A stretch of 59,334 bases of DNA from Aquibacillus koreensis (GTDB lineage: Bacteria > Bacillota > Bacilli > Bacillales > Amphibacillaceae), in assembly GCF_025154055.1 (NCBI RefSeq), contig NZ_JAOALK010000057.1, positions 1 to 59,334 of the forward strand. Reading direction: 5' to 3'. Every line of letters begins with the position of its first letter. Within the stretch, counting starts at the first letter, position 1. The position numbers and the translations under genes were made by a program. The notes below the pieces were generated by a model. It did no database searches and was not told where the DNA came from. It saw nothing but the letters and a program-made list of their open reading frames with translations. Positions 42,136-51,551 of the stretch are shown here, piece by piece.

Positions 42136-42537
42136 GTGAGAAAAACATCATTATTCATCGCACCTTTATTTATCGTAATTTTGTTCATGTTAGTAGGTTT
42201 TACACAGGTACAAGACCATCAAACAGCTTATGAGCAAGAAAACCAGGTGCAAATAAAAAATGAGATTGCAACCATACATACTACCTTAGTTATGTTGAAG
42301 GAAACCGTCAAAAACGATAAAAATGATTTCAAAAAAATAAATCTTTTAGGAAATACCCTGTCCATGCAATGGAACAAAATCGATTCAGCTTTATACCAAA
42401 ACAATCCCACAGCGCATGTACAGATCTATCAGGCCTTGTATCCGATTATTACACTTGCCAAAGAGGATACACCTTATATACAAAAACTAAGAGAATTAAT
42501 TGATCCGGCCCTTCATACCTTGAATCACTATAGATAA
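42136..42537 (+). CDS. Small exported protein, paralogue 1
   Basis: A 133-residue protein with an N-terminal signal peptide (residues 1-24, LFIAPLFIVILFMLVGF). The mature part is helical, with the pattern I-x-T-L/I-x-x-L-K-x-x-V near residue 48, KINLLGNTLSMQWNKIDSAL near 76 and ALYPIITLAKEDTPYI near 105. The same pattern is in the 143-residue protein at 45843-46274, showing an exported paralogue pair. The GTG start has AAAGGAG upstream. No known family or function. Confidence 0.7.
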   Translation: MRKTSLFIAPLFIVILFMLVGFTQVQDHQTAYEQENQVQIKNEIATIHTTLVMLKETVKNDKNDFKKINLLGNTLSMQWNKIDSALYQNNPTAHVQIYQALYPIITLAKEDTPYIQKLRELIDPALHTLNHYR

Positions 42538-42662
42538 CCGTAAGAAGGTTGGCAGAGCAGATTTCCAACCTAACATTTATATCCATTTCACGTTTGCCAT
42601 TGTCACCTGCAGGTTATTCTATTAAAATGAAAGCTTACGAATAGAAACTGCAGGTGAATTTT

Positions 42663-44900
42663 ATGATAAAGGTACAGAATTTCTCCAATACTCCAGAAGG
42701 TACTAAATTAAAAGACATTCCAAACGCTAGGCTTGCAGATCATAAAACAAGTGTAGAACTTGTTGCGGATGTGGAAGAAGATGCTTCCTACTTCCGTGCA
42801 CTAGAAGCCGATAACATTAAATTAAACAAACCTCAGATTGAAGCAGTCAGACATGTAGACGGTCCTGCATTAGTGCTAGCAGGAGCTGGTAGTGGAAAAA
42901 CAAGAGTTCTAACAACACGTACAGGATACTTAATAAGTAGGAAAAACATAAATCCCAAGTCAATCATGCTCGTTACTTTTACAAAAAAAGCAGCAGATGA
43001 AATGAAATCGCGAATGCATCAATTACCCGGCTTATCTATGCATATGATCAACCAGATCACGATTGGAACTTTTCATTCGATCTTTTTTAGGTTACTGAGA
43101 AGTAAAGGGTATGCGCAACAAGTATTAAGCAGTGAAAAACGCAAGCAACTTGCGATCAAACTAATATTAAAAGAGAAGAAGTTACAAGATACATACGAGC
43201 CCGAAACGTTACTGGCGCTTCTTTCCTCACATAAAACAAATATTCTTTCTGTGAACGACTTGCCCGCATCATCAACAGTAGAAAAAGAGATAAAAGAGAT
43301 ATTAATCCGTTATGAACAATGGAAAGAACAAAACCACTATATAGATTTTGATGATATGCTCATGGAGAGCTTACAATTACTAAGACAAGACAACAAGCTT
43401 TTAGTAGCAATGCAAAGAAGATTTAATTATATTTTGTGTGATGAATGGCAAGATACGAACCCAATTCAATTCGAACTAATCAAATTAATTGCAAAACCAA
43501 ACAATAACCTATTTGTCGTTGGGGATGATGATCAAACCATTTATAGTTTTAATGGGGCAGACCGTTCCATTATCTTAAACTTTGAGAACCTATATCCAAA
43601 TGCCAAAAAAATGACCTTAGATATAAATTATCGGTCCACTACTTCTATACTTGGTTTAGGAAATGAAGTAATTAAATATAATCAACACCGTCATCCCAAA
43701 ACATTACAATCAACAAAATCAAGTGATCTAAATCCTTTATATTTGCGTCCGAATACCACTGATGAAGAAGCAGAAGCAATTATAATGAAAATAAAAGAAG
43801 ATATACAATCCGGTAAAAGGGATTATCGTGATTTTGTCATTTTACACCGAACTAACAGTAGCTCTCGTGCGATCTTTGATCAATTAGTCCTTCAGGGTAT
43901 TCCCTTTCTATCCTATTCCAAGGGGGAAACTTTTTACGAACAGCCAATTGTACAGCCTATTATCGATTATTTAAGACTGTCACTTGAGCCTAATAACCTA
44001 GACGCTATTTCAAGCATTCTACCGTCCTGTTTTCTGAATCGAGATAAGGCAATGTATCATCTTGAAGCAGAACAAGTCATAAATCCTGACTCGAATCCAC
44101 TTAAGCATTTAAGATCTCTAAGAGGACTCAAACCTTTTCAAACAAAACAAATAGAAGAGCGAGTAGCATTAATTAAAACACTTAAAGATATAAAACCAAT
44201 TCAGGCAATCAAGTTAATTAGAAAATTTTATGATAACTATTTGGAAACAAACGAACGGAAAAATGTAACGCTTCACAAAGAAATTTTATTAGAAACGTTG
44301 TCTGAAGTTGAAGCATCTGCACAAAAGTACGATAAAGTAGTTGATTTCATTACCTTTGTGGATGATGTTATTGGCAAGAATAAAGAGATGGAGACTATTA
44401 GAAGAACACCAAATGCAAACGCAGTTTCTCTAATGACCATTCATCGGTCAAAAGGCTTAGAATTTCCCGTAGTCTTTCTATCGGGAGCAACGGAAGGTAT
44501 TCTCCCCCACAGTTCAGCTCTGGAGGCGAGTGATCGGAAAGACTTGATTTCCGAAAAAAAAGGAGCACAAAAGATACAGGCTGCATTGGAGGAAGAGCGT
44601 CGTTTAGCATATGTAGCAATTACCAGAGCAGAACAAGAATTATATATCAGCTCTCCTGCTTATTACAGAGGTGAAAAAGTAGCAATTTCCCGCTTTATAA
44701 CAGACCCTTTCACACCTGAAGCGGAACAACAGAAAGATCAAACAAAAGCAAAAGGAACGGCTGAGGTACTTGTTTGGGATTGTACAAGCCCAACATGCAA
44801 ATGCTGGATGAGAATCACAACAGCCCAAGAAGCCGATCAAGAACAACGCGAATGCCCAATGTGTAAAGAGGAAATGGTGCAAGCGACTAAAAATGTTTGA
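42663..44900 (+). CDS. yjcD: UvrD/PcrA-like helicase with zinc-ribbon tail (YjcD-like)
   Basis: A 745-residue SF1A helicase. Walker A is VLAGAGSGKTRVL near residue 85, motif Ia LVTFTKKAADEM near 113, motif II CDEWQDTNPIQ (DEWQ rather than DEFQ), motif III GDDDQTIYSFNGAD, motif V MTIHRSKGLEFPVVFL near 600, and motif VI YVAITRAEQELYIS near 660. A C-terminal zinc ribbon (CTSPTCKCWM then CPMC) is characteristic of the Bacillus YjcD group and distinguishes it from PcrA. It would unwind DNA 3' to 5' in repair or replication restart. ATG at 42663 follows CAGGTGA. Confidence 0.85.
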   Translation: MIKVQNFSNTPEGTKLKDIPNARLADHKTSVELVADVEEDASYFRALEADNIKLNKPQIEAVRHVDGPALVLAGAGSGKTRVLTTRTGYLISRKNINPKSIMLVTFTKKAADEMKSRMHQLPGLSMHMINQITIGTFHSIFFRLLRSKGYAQQVLSSEKRKQLAIKLILKEKKLQDTYEPETLLALLSSHKTNILSVNDLPASSTVEKEIKEILIRYEQWKEQNHYIDFDDMLMESLQLLRQDNKLLVAMQRRFNYILCDEWQDTNPIQFELIKLIAKPNNNLFVVGDDDQTIYSFNGADRSIILNFENLYPNAKKMTLDINYRSTTSILGLGNEVIKYNQHRHPKTLQSTKSSDLNPLYLRPNTTDEEAEAIIMKIKEDIQSGKRDYRDFVILHRTNSSSRAIFDQLVLQGIPFLSYSKGETFYEQPIVQPIIDYLRLSLEPNNLDAISSILPSCFLNRDKAMYHLEAEQVINPDSNPLKHLRSLRGLKPFQTKQIEERVALIKTLKDIKPIQAIKLIRKFYDNYLETNERKNVTLHKEILLETLSEVEASAQKYDKVVDFITFVDDVIGKNKEMETIRRTPNANAVSLMTIHRSKGLEFPVVFLSGATEGILPHSSALEASDRKDLISEKKGAQKIQAALEEERRLAYVAITRAEQELYISSPAYYRGEKVAISRFITDPFTPEAEQQKDQTKAKGTAEVLVWDCTSPTCKCWMRITTAQEADQEQRECPMCKEEMVQATKNV

Positions 44901-44940
44901 AAAGTGAGCTTAGGATTTCCTCTAAGCTCACTTTTCTTCT
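44900..44940. terminator. Bidirectional terminator
   Basis: AAAAGTGAGCTTAG and CTAAGCTCACTTTT, a 14-bp stem, separates the convergent helicase and lipoprotein genes. Confidence 0.93.
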
Positions 44941-45500
44941 ACCTTAAAATCAATCGTTGCAGTTATTTCATATTTACGTTTGCCATCACTAGTTTCTACA
45001 TAAAAATCAGCAAATCCATCCATTACATAGTATCCTTTTGGAAAATGGTTGCTCATAATTTTTTTAACAAAAGCTTCATAGTTAGCATCCTCTTTAGAGC
45101 CATAGCCTCCGCTCCCCTTGTATTGCTCTCGTATAGGTTTGTTTTTGACTAATGTAGTATTTAAGAGTGGCTCTTCCATTCCATAACCAATTTGATAGCC
45201 TCTAGTTTTTTCTTCTAAAGGAAAATGAAATGGTGATGCAGCGTGATAAATGGTAATTTGATCGTTACTACCGATATATTCTAACTCAGCATAGATACTT
45301 ACGGAACTACCTTCTTTATATTCTTCTTGGTCTGTTACAAGTCGGTAAACAAAATCCCCTTCCGAGACCTCCTCTAGAGGTGTTTGTACATCATGGCTAC
45401 TGATTGAATCTGCAGAGTCCTTAACATTTTTCGAAGAGGGTCCACAGCCCACAACAAACAAAATCATAACAAAGTACAAGAATAAACAAATATATTTCAT
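44928..45500 (-). CDS. Hypothetical lipoprotein
   Basis: A 190-residue lipoprotein with lipobox VVGC (Cys19). The mature domain is beta-rich: FVYRLVTDQEEYKEGSSVSIYAELEYIG then ITIYHAASPFHFPLEEK and KYEITATIDFKVEEK at the end. The pattern suggests an extracellular immunoglobulin-like or BsuPI-type fold. No specific family is recognised. Convergent with the helicase gene. Confidence 0.65.
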   Translation of the reverse strand: MKYICLFLYFVMILFVVGCGPSSKNVKDSADSISSHDVQTPLEEVSEGDFVYRLVTDQEEYKEGSSVSIYAELEYIGSNDQITIYHAASPFHFPLEEKTRGYQIGYGMEEPLLNTTLVKNKPIREQYKGSGGYGSKEDANYEAFVKKIMSNHFPKGYYVMDGFADFYVETSDGKRKYEITATIDFKVEEK

Positions 45501-45568
45501 GTCTTAGACCTCCTCTTTATCGGACGTCTCAAATTAAAAAAAGTTACAAGTATAATTAGGTTATGTTA

Positions 45569-45740
45569 AATCAACAGATATCTTTCGGAAGCAGCACTGT
45601 ATCTGTTGATTTTTTCTTTTAATCAACAGGTATTCCTCAAACGCTTATCTATATCTGTTGTTTTATCCTTTTTATCAACAGATATCTCTCATTAGCCTAC
45701 CTTTATTTGTTGATTCCCCTACCTAAATCAACAAATTTCC
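45569..45740. repeat. Tandem hairpin array, 52-bp period
   Basis: AATCAACAGATA begins at 45569 and recurs as variants at 45621, 45673 and 45726 (spacings 52, 52, 53). Each of the first three units ends in the reverse complement (TATCTGTTGATT or close variant), giving three consecutive stem-loops. Loops differ in sequence. The first unit is followed by a T run. No gene lies between 45501 and 45842. Confidence 0.75.
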
Positions 45741-45842
45741 TTCAAACACACCAATCTTCTTTTTGTTTCCTAATTCATTGCATAATAATAAAAACTTGGA
45801 TGAAAATAGAGGTGAATAACATAAAAAGGAGCGTGGTATTGA

Positions 45843-46274
45843 ATGAAAAAATGGATTGCAATAAGCCTACTTATTTTTACATTAGTTCTATCCGGGTTCA
45901 GTCCAGTAACTAATAGCGAGGCGCAGTCGGATGCAACTCCTTTACACAAGCAAATGGAGAAGAAAACAGATCTCTCCAAAGGGATCGCCATTGTCTTAGC
46001 AACCATCGATGAACTTAAAAGCCTCGTTGAACAAAATCCAGACAACGCAAGAAAAATAAATACTTTCGGTAAAGTTCTAGATGAGAACTGGGATCTTATT
46101 GAAAAGAAAGTAGAAAAAAAGTATCCTGAAGACTATAAAGATATTGAGGAAAGCTTGTATCCATTAATCGGAGAGGCTCAAAAGGATAAACCTAACATAG
46201 AAGAGCTAAACAAGCTTATAAAGGATACGTATAAAAAATTAGAAGCATTTAGAGCAAAAGTGGCTGGACAATAG
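45843..46274 (+). CDS. Small exported protein, paralogue 2
   Basis: A 143-residue protein with a signal peptide (WIAISLLIFTLVLSGFSPV) and a helical mature part rich in Lys, Glu and Asp. Shared with paralogue 1 are ATIDELKSLVEQNPDNARKINTFG (near residue 58), DENWDLIEKKV and ESLYPLIGEAQKDKPNIEELNKLI. There is a conserved W and LYP. It may bind a metal or ligand outside the membrane, but no family is recognised. It lies downstream of the tandem hairpin array; a terminator follows. Confidence 0.7.
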   Translation: MKKWIAISLLIFTLVLSGFSPVTNSEAQSDATPLHKQMEKKTDLSKGIAIVLATIDELKSLVEQNPDNARKINTFGKVLDENWDLIEKKVEKKYPEDYKDIEESLYPLIGEAQKDKPNIEELNKLIKDTYKKLEAFRAKVAGQ

Positions 46275-46281
46275 TATTGTT

Positions 46282-46319
46282 AAGAGCTTGAGAATTACTC
46301 AGGCTTTTTATTTTTTTTT
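46282..46319 (+). terminator. Terminator after paralogue 2
   Basis: AGAGCTTGAG and CTCAGGCTTT with one wobble pair, then a long T run. Confidence 0.8.
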
Positions 46320-46501
46320 CAATCTATTGGCTTACCCTTTTGACTCATAGAAAAACGAATAGGTTACTAACCTATCCGTTCCTATAACAAATTATATTTT
46401 CTAAGGACAGAATTGCTTCATTTGTACATTATTTATTATACTAAACATAAGATGAACTATGACTGGTTTGTCATAACACCTGCACTCCACTTATATTACA
46501 T

Positions 46502-46924
46502 TTACAAGGAAACATGTGCTTTTGACCGTTTGTATCTCCACATCATGAACCGATATCGTATCGTACAACCAATACAAAATCCTAACAAGGCAACTCCAGC
46601 AGCGACCATAACCATGACACTACTTACATACCCAATAATAATCCAACCGAGATAGAAAGAAACGATGGATACACCCAAACAAATTGTTGCAATCCATTGA
46701 TTAAAAAGTTGTTGATTTTTATCTTCTTGTTTGTATAACGATAATGGTTTCTTTAATACTCTTTTCCCCAACATCATAAGTGGATTTTGCTTTGTAATTA
46801 ACATGTACACTCCAATCATAAAGGGTATGAGAAGAATGACTTTATAAAAAAGTAGCCCTAATACTACTGTAATCACGATAAAAGCTTGATTAAACTGGAC
46901 AAGCGGTTTTGGAATCGTCATCAT
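46502..46924 (-). CDS. DUF4395 family membrane protein
   Basis: A 140-residue protein with four hydrophobic segments. It starts MMTIPKPLVQFNQAFIVI, the opening typical of DUF4395 proteins, and continues with a loop KQNPLMMLGKRVLKKP. The second half has two helices and ends in a basic tail. Some relatives are paired with rhodanese or thiosulfate proteins, but none is present here. Convergent with the paralogue gene. Confidence 0.7.
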   Translation of the reverse strand: MMTIPKPLVQFNQAFIVITVVLGLLFYKVILLIPFMIGVYMLITKQNPLMMLGKRVLKKPLSLYKQEDKNQQLFNQWIATICLGVSIVSFYLGWIIIGYVSSVMVMVAAGVALLGFCIGCTIRYRFMMWRYKRSKAHVSL

Positions 46925-46992
46925 TAATCCTCCTTAGATTAAATCTTATTATACGGAGTATTTTACTCGGAATAAAGTTTTTTGCAAGCAGT

Positions 46993-47002
46993 TTGCATGC
47001 AA
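46993..47002. promoter_or_regulatory. Palindrome upstream of malic enzyme gene
   Basis: TTGCATGCAA is a perfect 10-base palindrome about 80 bases before the start codon, with a further TTGCAAGCA just upstream. It may be an operator; no factor is proposed. Confidence 0.25.
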
Positions 47003-47080
47003 TTAATACAAGTGTCAAAACTAAATATTCTTCTATGATCAAGCTATCTAGATACTATATAGGAAGAAAGGATGTTCCAT

Positions 47081-48478
47081 ATGGCTCGTTCTAATATGCA
47101 TATTATTTTGAGACTAGAAATTACGAAGAAACACGTTACTTTTGGTGAAATTGCTACAACAATAAGTAAGTCAGATGGAGATCTCGTAGCAATTGACGTG
47201 ATTAAGGAAAGCCCAGATTTATCAGTCAGGGACGTTACAGTTCGTGTAAACAATGAAAACCATCAAAAACAAATTATCGATAAGGTAAATACCTTAACAG
47301 GCGTTAACATTAGGCACGTGTCAGATCGAACTTTCTTAGTCCACTTAGGTGGTAAAATCGAAGTTAAATCAAAATTATCTATTGATAATCGCGAACAATT
47401 ATCCCAAGTATATACACCAGAAGTTGCTCGTGTATCAAAAGCAATTGATGAAGATCCTATGTTAGCCTATAATTTGACGATTAAGAAAAATACTGTAGCA
47501 GTTATCTCCGACGGAACAGCCGTACTAGGACTAGGTAAAATCAAACCCGAAGCAGCCATGCCAGTCATGGAAGGTAAAGCAATGTTATTTAAGCAATTTG
47601 CAAATGTCGATGCCTTCCCTTTGTGTTTGAACGCTAACAGTACAGAAGAAATAATCCAAACAATAAAATCCTTAAGTCCAACATTTGGAGGTATAAATTT
47701 AGAGGATATCGCATCTCCCCAATGCTTTGAAATAGAACAGAGATTAAAAGAGGAGTTAGATATCCCTGTATTCCACGACGATCAGCATGGCACAGCTATT
47801 GTTGTTCTTGCTGGTATCTTTAACGCCCTTAAACTTGTAGAGAAAGAACTAGAGGATTTGAAAATAGTGGTTTGCGGCATAGGTGCAGCTGGAATTGCGA
47901 TTACCAAAATGCTTCTAAACGCTGGAGTTAAAAATGTAGTTGGGGTCGATAAAGAAGGTGCTATTTCTAAAAAGGATACGTATGAAAACAAGATGTGGAC
48001 GTGGTATGCAGAAAACACCAATCCACACAATGAACAAGGTTCTTTATCACAGGTGATTGAGGATGCAGATATTTTTATCGGTGTATCCGCGGCTGGTGTG
48101 TTAAAAGTTGATGATGTAAAGAAAATGGCTAAGGATCCTATCGTATTCGCGCTCGCTAATCCTAATCCTGAAATATCACCGGAAGAAGCAAGCCCCTATG
48201 TAAAAGTAATGGCAACCGGTAGATCCGATTATCCAAATCAAGTGAACAATGTGCTATGCTTTCCTGGTATTTTTAGAGGCGTACTAGATTGTAGAGCCAC
48301 ATCCATCAATGAAGAAATGAAGTTAGCAGCCTCAAAGGCAATTGCTTCTACTATTAGCCAAGATGAGCTAAACGTTGACTATATTATTCCCGGTGTATTT
48401 AATCGTGAAGTTGTACCAAAAATAAGAGAAGCAGTTATACAGGCTGCTTACGATACAGGCGTTGCACAAAAAGTGTAA
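47081..48478 (+). CDS. NAD-dependent malic enzyme with N-terminal ACT-like domain
   Basis: A 465-residue enzyme converting L-malate to pyruvate and CO2. Residues ~1-75 form an ACT-like regulatory domain (MHIILRLEITKKHVTFGEIATTI). The catalytic Tyr is in SQVYTPEVA near 109, VISDGTAVLGLG near 146, FPLCLNANSTEE near 185, the metal site in PVFHDDQHGTAIVVLAG near 230 and the NAD fold in GIGAAGIAITKML near 268. ACT-fused malic enzymes are typical of Firmicutes. ATG at 47081 has AAGAAAGG upstream with better spacing than the ATG at 47072. Lies alone. Confidence 0.9.
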   Translation: MARSNMHIILRLEITKKHVTFGEIATTISKSDGDLVAIDVIKESPDLSVRDVTVRVNNENHQKQIIDKVNTLTGVNIRHVSDRTFLVHLGGKIEVKSKLSIDNREQLSQVYTPEVARVSKAIDEDPMLAYNLTIKKNTVAVISDGTAVLGLGKIKPEAAMPVMEGKAMLFKQFANVDAFPLCLNANSTEEIIQTIKSLSPTFGGINLEDIASPQCFEIEQRLKEELDIPVFHDDQHGTAIVVLAGIFNALKLVEKELEDLKIVVCGIGAAGIAITKMLLNAGVKNVVGVDKEGAISKKDTYENKMWTWYAENTNPHNEQGSLSQVIEDADIFIGVSAAGVLKVDDVKKMAKDPIVFALANPNPEISPEEASPYVKVMATGRSDYPNQVNNVLCFPGIFRGVLDCRATSINEEMKLAASKAIASTISQDELNVDYIIPGVFNREVVPKIREAVIQAAYDTGVAQKV

Positions 48479-48500
48479 ACGTTAAAAAATCTTACCAAAT

Positions 48501-48543
48501 AAAAATAGATGCGATCACATAAATGTGACGCATCTATTTTTGT
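48501..48543. terminator. Bidirectional terminator
   Basis: AAAAATAGATGCG and CGCATCTATTTTT with an inner TCACAT/ATGTGA stem, separating malic enzyme and rlmN. Confidence 0.93.
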
Positions 48544-48557
48544 TTCACAAGATGACG

Positions 48558-49619
48558 TTATGATTTAGCTTTAATTTGTTTACTTCTCAACTGCCCACAA
48601 GCAGCATCGATGTCTGAACCTTGCTCTACACGAACACCGCACTGGATTCCGTTGTTTAACAACGTTTCATAGAATTTTACGATCGATTCTTTTGTACTTC
48701 TTTGATATTGGTTATGCTCGTCAACCGGATTATAAGGAATTAAATTAACATAAGACAAATGACGCTTATCTTTCAAAAGTTGAACCAACTGAAGCGCTTC
48801 TTCTTTATGATCATTTACATCCCTTAATAGAATATACTCAAAGGTAATACGTCTGTTCGTTTTTTCTAAATAGTAGTCAACTGCTGGCATTAGTTTTTCT
48901 AACGGGAATGCTTTGTTAATTTTCATGATTTTCGTTCTCAATTCATTATTTGGTGCATGTAAAGATACTGCTAGATTGATCTGAATATCTTCATCTGCAA
49001 AATCATAAATCTTATGCGCCAAACCACTTGTTGATACAGTGATGTGTCTTGCACCAATCGATAACCCGTTTTGATCATTTACTACACGTAAAAAGTCCAT
49101 CATGTTACTATAATTATCAAACGGTTCGCCAATCCCCATCACCACGATATGACTAACACGTTCATTTTTCCCTACTCGGTCCAAATGCTGTTGTACTTTC
49201 ATAATCTGCTCTACAATTTCACCACCAGAAAGGTCACGATTTTTCGTTAATAACCCACTGGCACAAAACGTACAACCGATATTACAACCAACCTGTGTAG
49301 TCACACAAACTGACAATCCATAAGAGAATCGCATTAATACCGTCTCTATTAAATTCCCATCCTGAAGTTCAAATAAAAATTTAATGGTTCCGTCCGATGA
49401 TTCCTGCTTAATCGCTTGTTTTAATGACTGTATATAAAAATGATTGTCTAATAATGCCAAACACTCTTTATTTAAGTTAGTCATTTCCTCGAAATCTGTT
49501 ATACGTTTTTTATACAACCAATCCCAAACCTGTTGTGCCCTAAACTTTTTTTGTCCATGCTCAACTAGCCAAGAAGTTAATTGTTCAAAAGTTAATCCGT
49601 AAATGGATGTTTTACTCAT
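48558..49619 (-). CDS. rlmN: 23S rRNA (adenine2503-C2)/tRNA methyltransferase RlmN
   Basis: A 353-residue radical SAM methyltransferase. The 4Fe-4S cluster motif is CNIGCTFC (Cys112, Cys116, Cys119). [17 protein letters not shown] near 153 and [12 protein letters not shown] near 218 are typical. The methyl-carrying C-terminal Cys is in [12 protein letters not shown] near 342. It methylates A2503 of 23S rRNA and A37 of some tRNAs. A long hairpin lies in its upstream region. Confidence 0.95.
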   Translation of the reverse strand: MSKTSIYGLTFEQLTSWLVEHGQKKFRAQQVWDWLYKKRITDFEEMTNLNKECLALLDNHFYIQSLKQAIKQESSDGTIKFLFELQDGNLIETVLMRFSYGLSVCVTTQVGCNIGCTFCASGLLTKNRDLSGGEIVEQIMKVQQHLDRVGKNERVSHIVVMGIGEPFDNYSNMMDFLRVVNDQNGLSIGARHITVSTSGLAHKIYDFADEDIQINLAVSLHAPNNELRTKIMKINKAFPLEKLMPAVDYYLEKTNRRITFEYILLRDVNDHKEEALQLVQLLKDKRHLSYVNLIPYNPVDEHNQYQRSTKESIVKFYETLLNNGIQCGVRVEQGSDIDAACGQLRSKQIKAKS

Positions 49620-49650
49620 TTTTTAAAACCTCATTTCAACACTGGCTTTT

Positions 49651-49697
49651 TTAGAAAAACGAGGCCTAGATTATCTTTGTTAATCACGTTTTTCTAA
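49651..49697 (-). promoter_or_regulatory. Long hairpin upstream of rlmN
   Basis: An 11-bp perfect outer stem (TTAGAAAAACG and CGTTTTTCTAA) contains an inner GATTA/TAATC stem. It lies 32-78 bases before the rlmN start. It may terminate the upstream membrane operon or act as a leader structure for rlmN. Confidence 0.55.
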
Positions 49698-49795
49698 ACT
49701 ACCTATCTATACTACCTACATTATGCCAATGTATCAACCTTTTTATAATGGAAATTGTCTTCAACCTTTCCCATTTGTTGAATTACACTCCCTTT

Positions 49796-50284
49796 TTACC
49801 TTTTATCATAAAGCCTCTTTAGAAAATGATAAAAAATTAAGGTGATAGGCTGAATAATTAAATAAAAGCTAAAAGAGTACCATAAATGCCACCCTTTATA
49901 CTGAAAAACTTCCATGAACACATGAAAACCTTCAAATAATGTCGCTAGAACCGTACATACAATAATATAAAGAACCGTCCGCAATCCTTTTATATTAAAC
50001 TTGTCATAGACATAGATAAAAAAATAGGCAAAGGGACCGTAATAAATATATGTAAGTAAATCAAAAATTTCATACTTACCTGAATCCATCACATCGTATA
50101 AATCAACAATGCTTCCCGATATTAAATGATCAGATAACCTTGCTATTGTAGTTGCAAACAAAAATACCAAAACCGAAAAACTTAATGAAAAACGTTTCGG
50201 TAACCAACAAACTATAATGAATGAAGCAATTAATCCGATTAATATCACAATCTCATTATGATCGAAGTTTACTGGCAAAGTCAT
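49796..50284 (-). CDS. Polytopic membrane protein, CBO0543-like
   Basis: A 162-residue protein with about five hydrophobic helices and aromatic-rich loops (FLTIYYGPFAYFFIYVY type and FQYKGWHLWYSFSFYLI near the end). The last loop recalls the CBO0543 family, small integral membrane proteins of spore formers, but this is a weak match. It overlaps the upstream 160-residue gene by four bases (ATGA), so the two are translationally coupled. Confidence 0.6.
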   Translation of the reverse strand: MTLPVNFDHNEIVILIGLIASFIIVCWLPKRFSLSFSVLVFLFATTIARLSDHLISGSIVDLYDVMDSGKYEIFDLLTYIYYGPFAYFFIYVYDKFNIKGLRTVLYIIVCTVLATLFEGFHVFMEVFQYKGWHLWYSFSFYLIIQPITLIFYHFLKRLYDKR

Positions 50285-50763
50285 TTTGTTACAACTCCCT
50301 CGTCTATAAGGATTGCTTTAAACATGTAATGGATGATAATTGTTACCACCAGCATGGTGACATATCCTAACATGGATTGCCACAAACCCCAGTTCACATG
50401 TACAATGACATCTTGTATTAAAAGCAACCACTCCATTCCTAAACAAACCAAAATGGATAGACCAAAGATTAATAACCTTTTGATAAGAGAAGTACTGTTA
50501 AATAAATCGATAAAAAATAAAAACAAAACAGGCAAAAGGATTAATTCAAAACAAAGAAACATAATAGTAGGAACCATTTGCTTTTCAATATAGATTTGTT
50601 CTAAATTCACCGATATAACTGCAAAATAACTAGTAATAAAAAACTCTAAAAAAAGGATTAAAAATAAACGCTCTACTATATAAAGGGGTTTATGGACGAT
50701 AAAGTATGTTATCACGCACAGTATTGACATAGTTATCCAAAAAAGTAATTCCATTAACATCAC
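50281..50763 (-). CDS. Polytopic membrane protein, first of a coupled pair
   Basis: A 160-residue protein with five hydrophobic segments covering most of its length and few charged residues. The C-terminal region (VNWGLWQSMLGYVTMLVVTI) resembles the WHLWYS region of its partner, suggesting distant relation. It is followed by the CBO0543-like gene with a four-base overlap. Function unknown. Confidence 0.6.
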   Translation of the reverse strand: MMLMELLFWITMSILCVITYFIVHKPLYIVERLFLILFLEFFITSYFAVISVNLEQIYIEKQMVPTIMFLCFELILLPVLFLFFIDLFNSTSLIKRLLIFGLSILVCLGMEWLLLIQDVIVHVNWGLWQSMLGYVTMLVVTIIIHYMFKAILIDEGVVTK

Positions 50764-50903
50764 TTACCTATTCCTTTTATTATATTTTTCCTCTAGATCC
50801 TTTTGTAACTATATGAATAATGGCATAGTTAATTTATTAGTATATGCAAATTAAAATCTTCTTATACCTTATCTCCTTAAATAAATATTTATTTCGAATA
50901 TGT

Positions 50904-50933
50904 TTGACTTTCATCGTCTTTTACTGTTATACT
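50904..50933 (+). promoter_or_regulatory. SigA promoter of the cold-shock gene
   Basis: TTGACT at 50904-50909 and TATACT at 50928-50933, separated by 18 bases, are close to consensus. Transcription would start near 50940, giving a leader of about 120 bases. Confidence 0.75.
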
Positions 50934-50972
50934 CATCTTAACTGTTCGAGTTCGACCAAACACTTCAAGTAA

Positions 50973-51260
<288 letters not shown>

Positions 51261-51272
51261 TTGCAGTTTTAC

Positions 51273-51305
51273 AAAAGCGAGCTCTTTATGAGCTCGCTTT
51301 TTTTA
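51273..51305 (+). terminator. Terminator of the cold-shock gene
   Basis: AAGCGAGCTC, five-base loop, GAGCTCGCTT, followed by a long T run. Confidence 0.95.
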
Positions 51306-51344
51306 TATAAATCAACGAATTCAATTCAGATTATTGCTAACATA

Positions 51345-51539
51345 TTATTCAATGATTGCCTTTACTCTCCCTACTTGGCCATCTTCCAATCGCACTTTAA
51401 TCCCATGTGGGTGATTAGGTGAATTCGTTAATATATCTTTTACAATTCCTCGCGTCATTTTTCCGCTTCTTTGGTCTTTCTTTAATACAATATCCACTAC
51501 CAACCCTACTTGAATATCCTTGCGTTCTTTTCCATTCAT
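51345..51539 (-). CDS. ywbE: YwbE family protein
   Basis: A 64-residue protein matching B. subtilis YwbE along its length: DIQVGLVVDIVLKKDQRSGK and LTNSPNHPHGIKVRLEDGQV. It is a small beta-barrel of KOW/SH3-like type with no known function. The ATG at 51539 has GGGGGTG six bases upstream; a TTG at 51548 is closer to that site and less likely. The C45 hydrolase gene lies 12 bases upstream on the same strand. Confidence 0.9.
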   Translation of the reverse strand: MNGKERKDIQVGLVVDIVLKKDQRSGKMTRGIVKDILTNSPNHPHGIKVRLEDGQVGRVKAIIE

Positions 51540-51551
51540 TTTCAACACCCC

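Noticed and set aside
45569-45740. CRISPR-like array
   Set aside because: Unit ends are inverted, not direct 25-40 bp repeats with uniform spacers, and there are no cas genes.
46360-46376. ATAGGTTA/TAACCTAT palindrome
   Set aside because: Short stem in AT-rich intergenic DNA near a terminator; no repeat elsewhere in the window was noticed.
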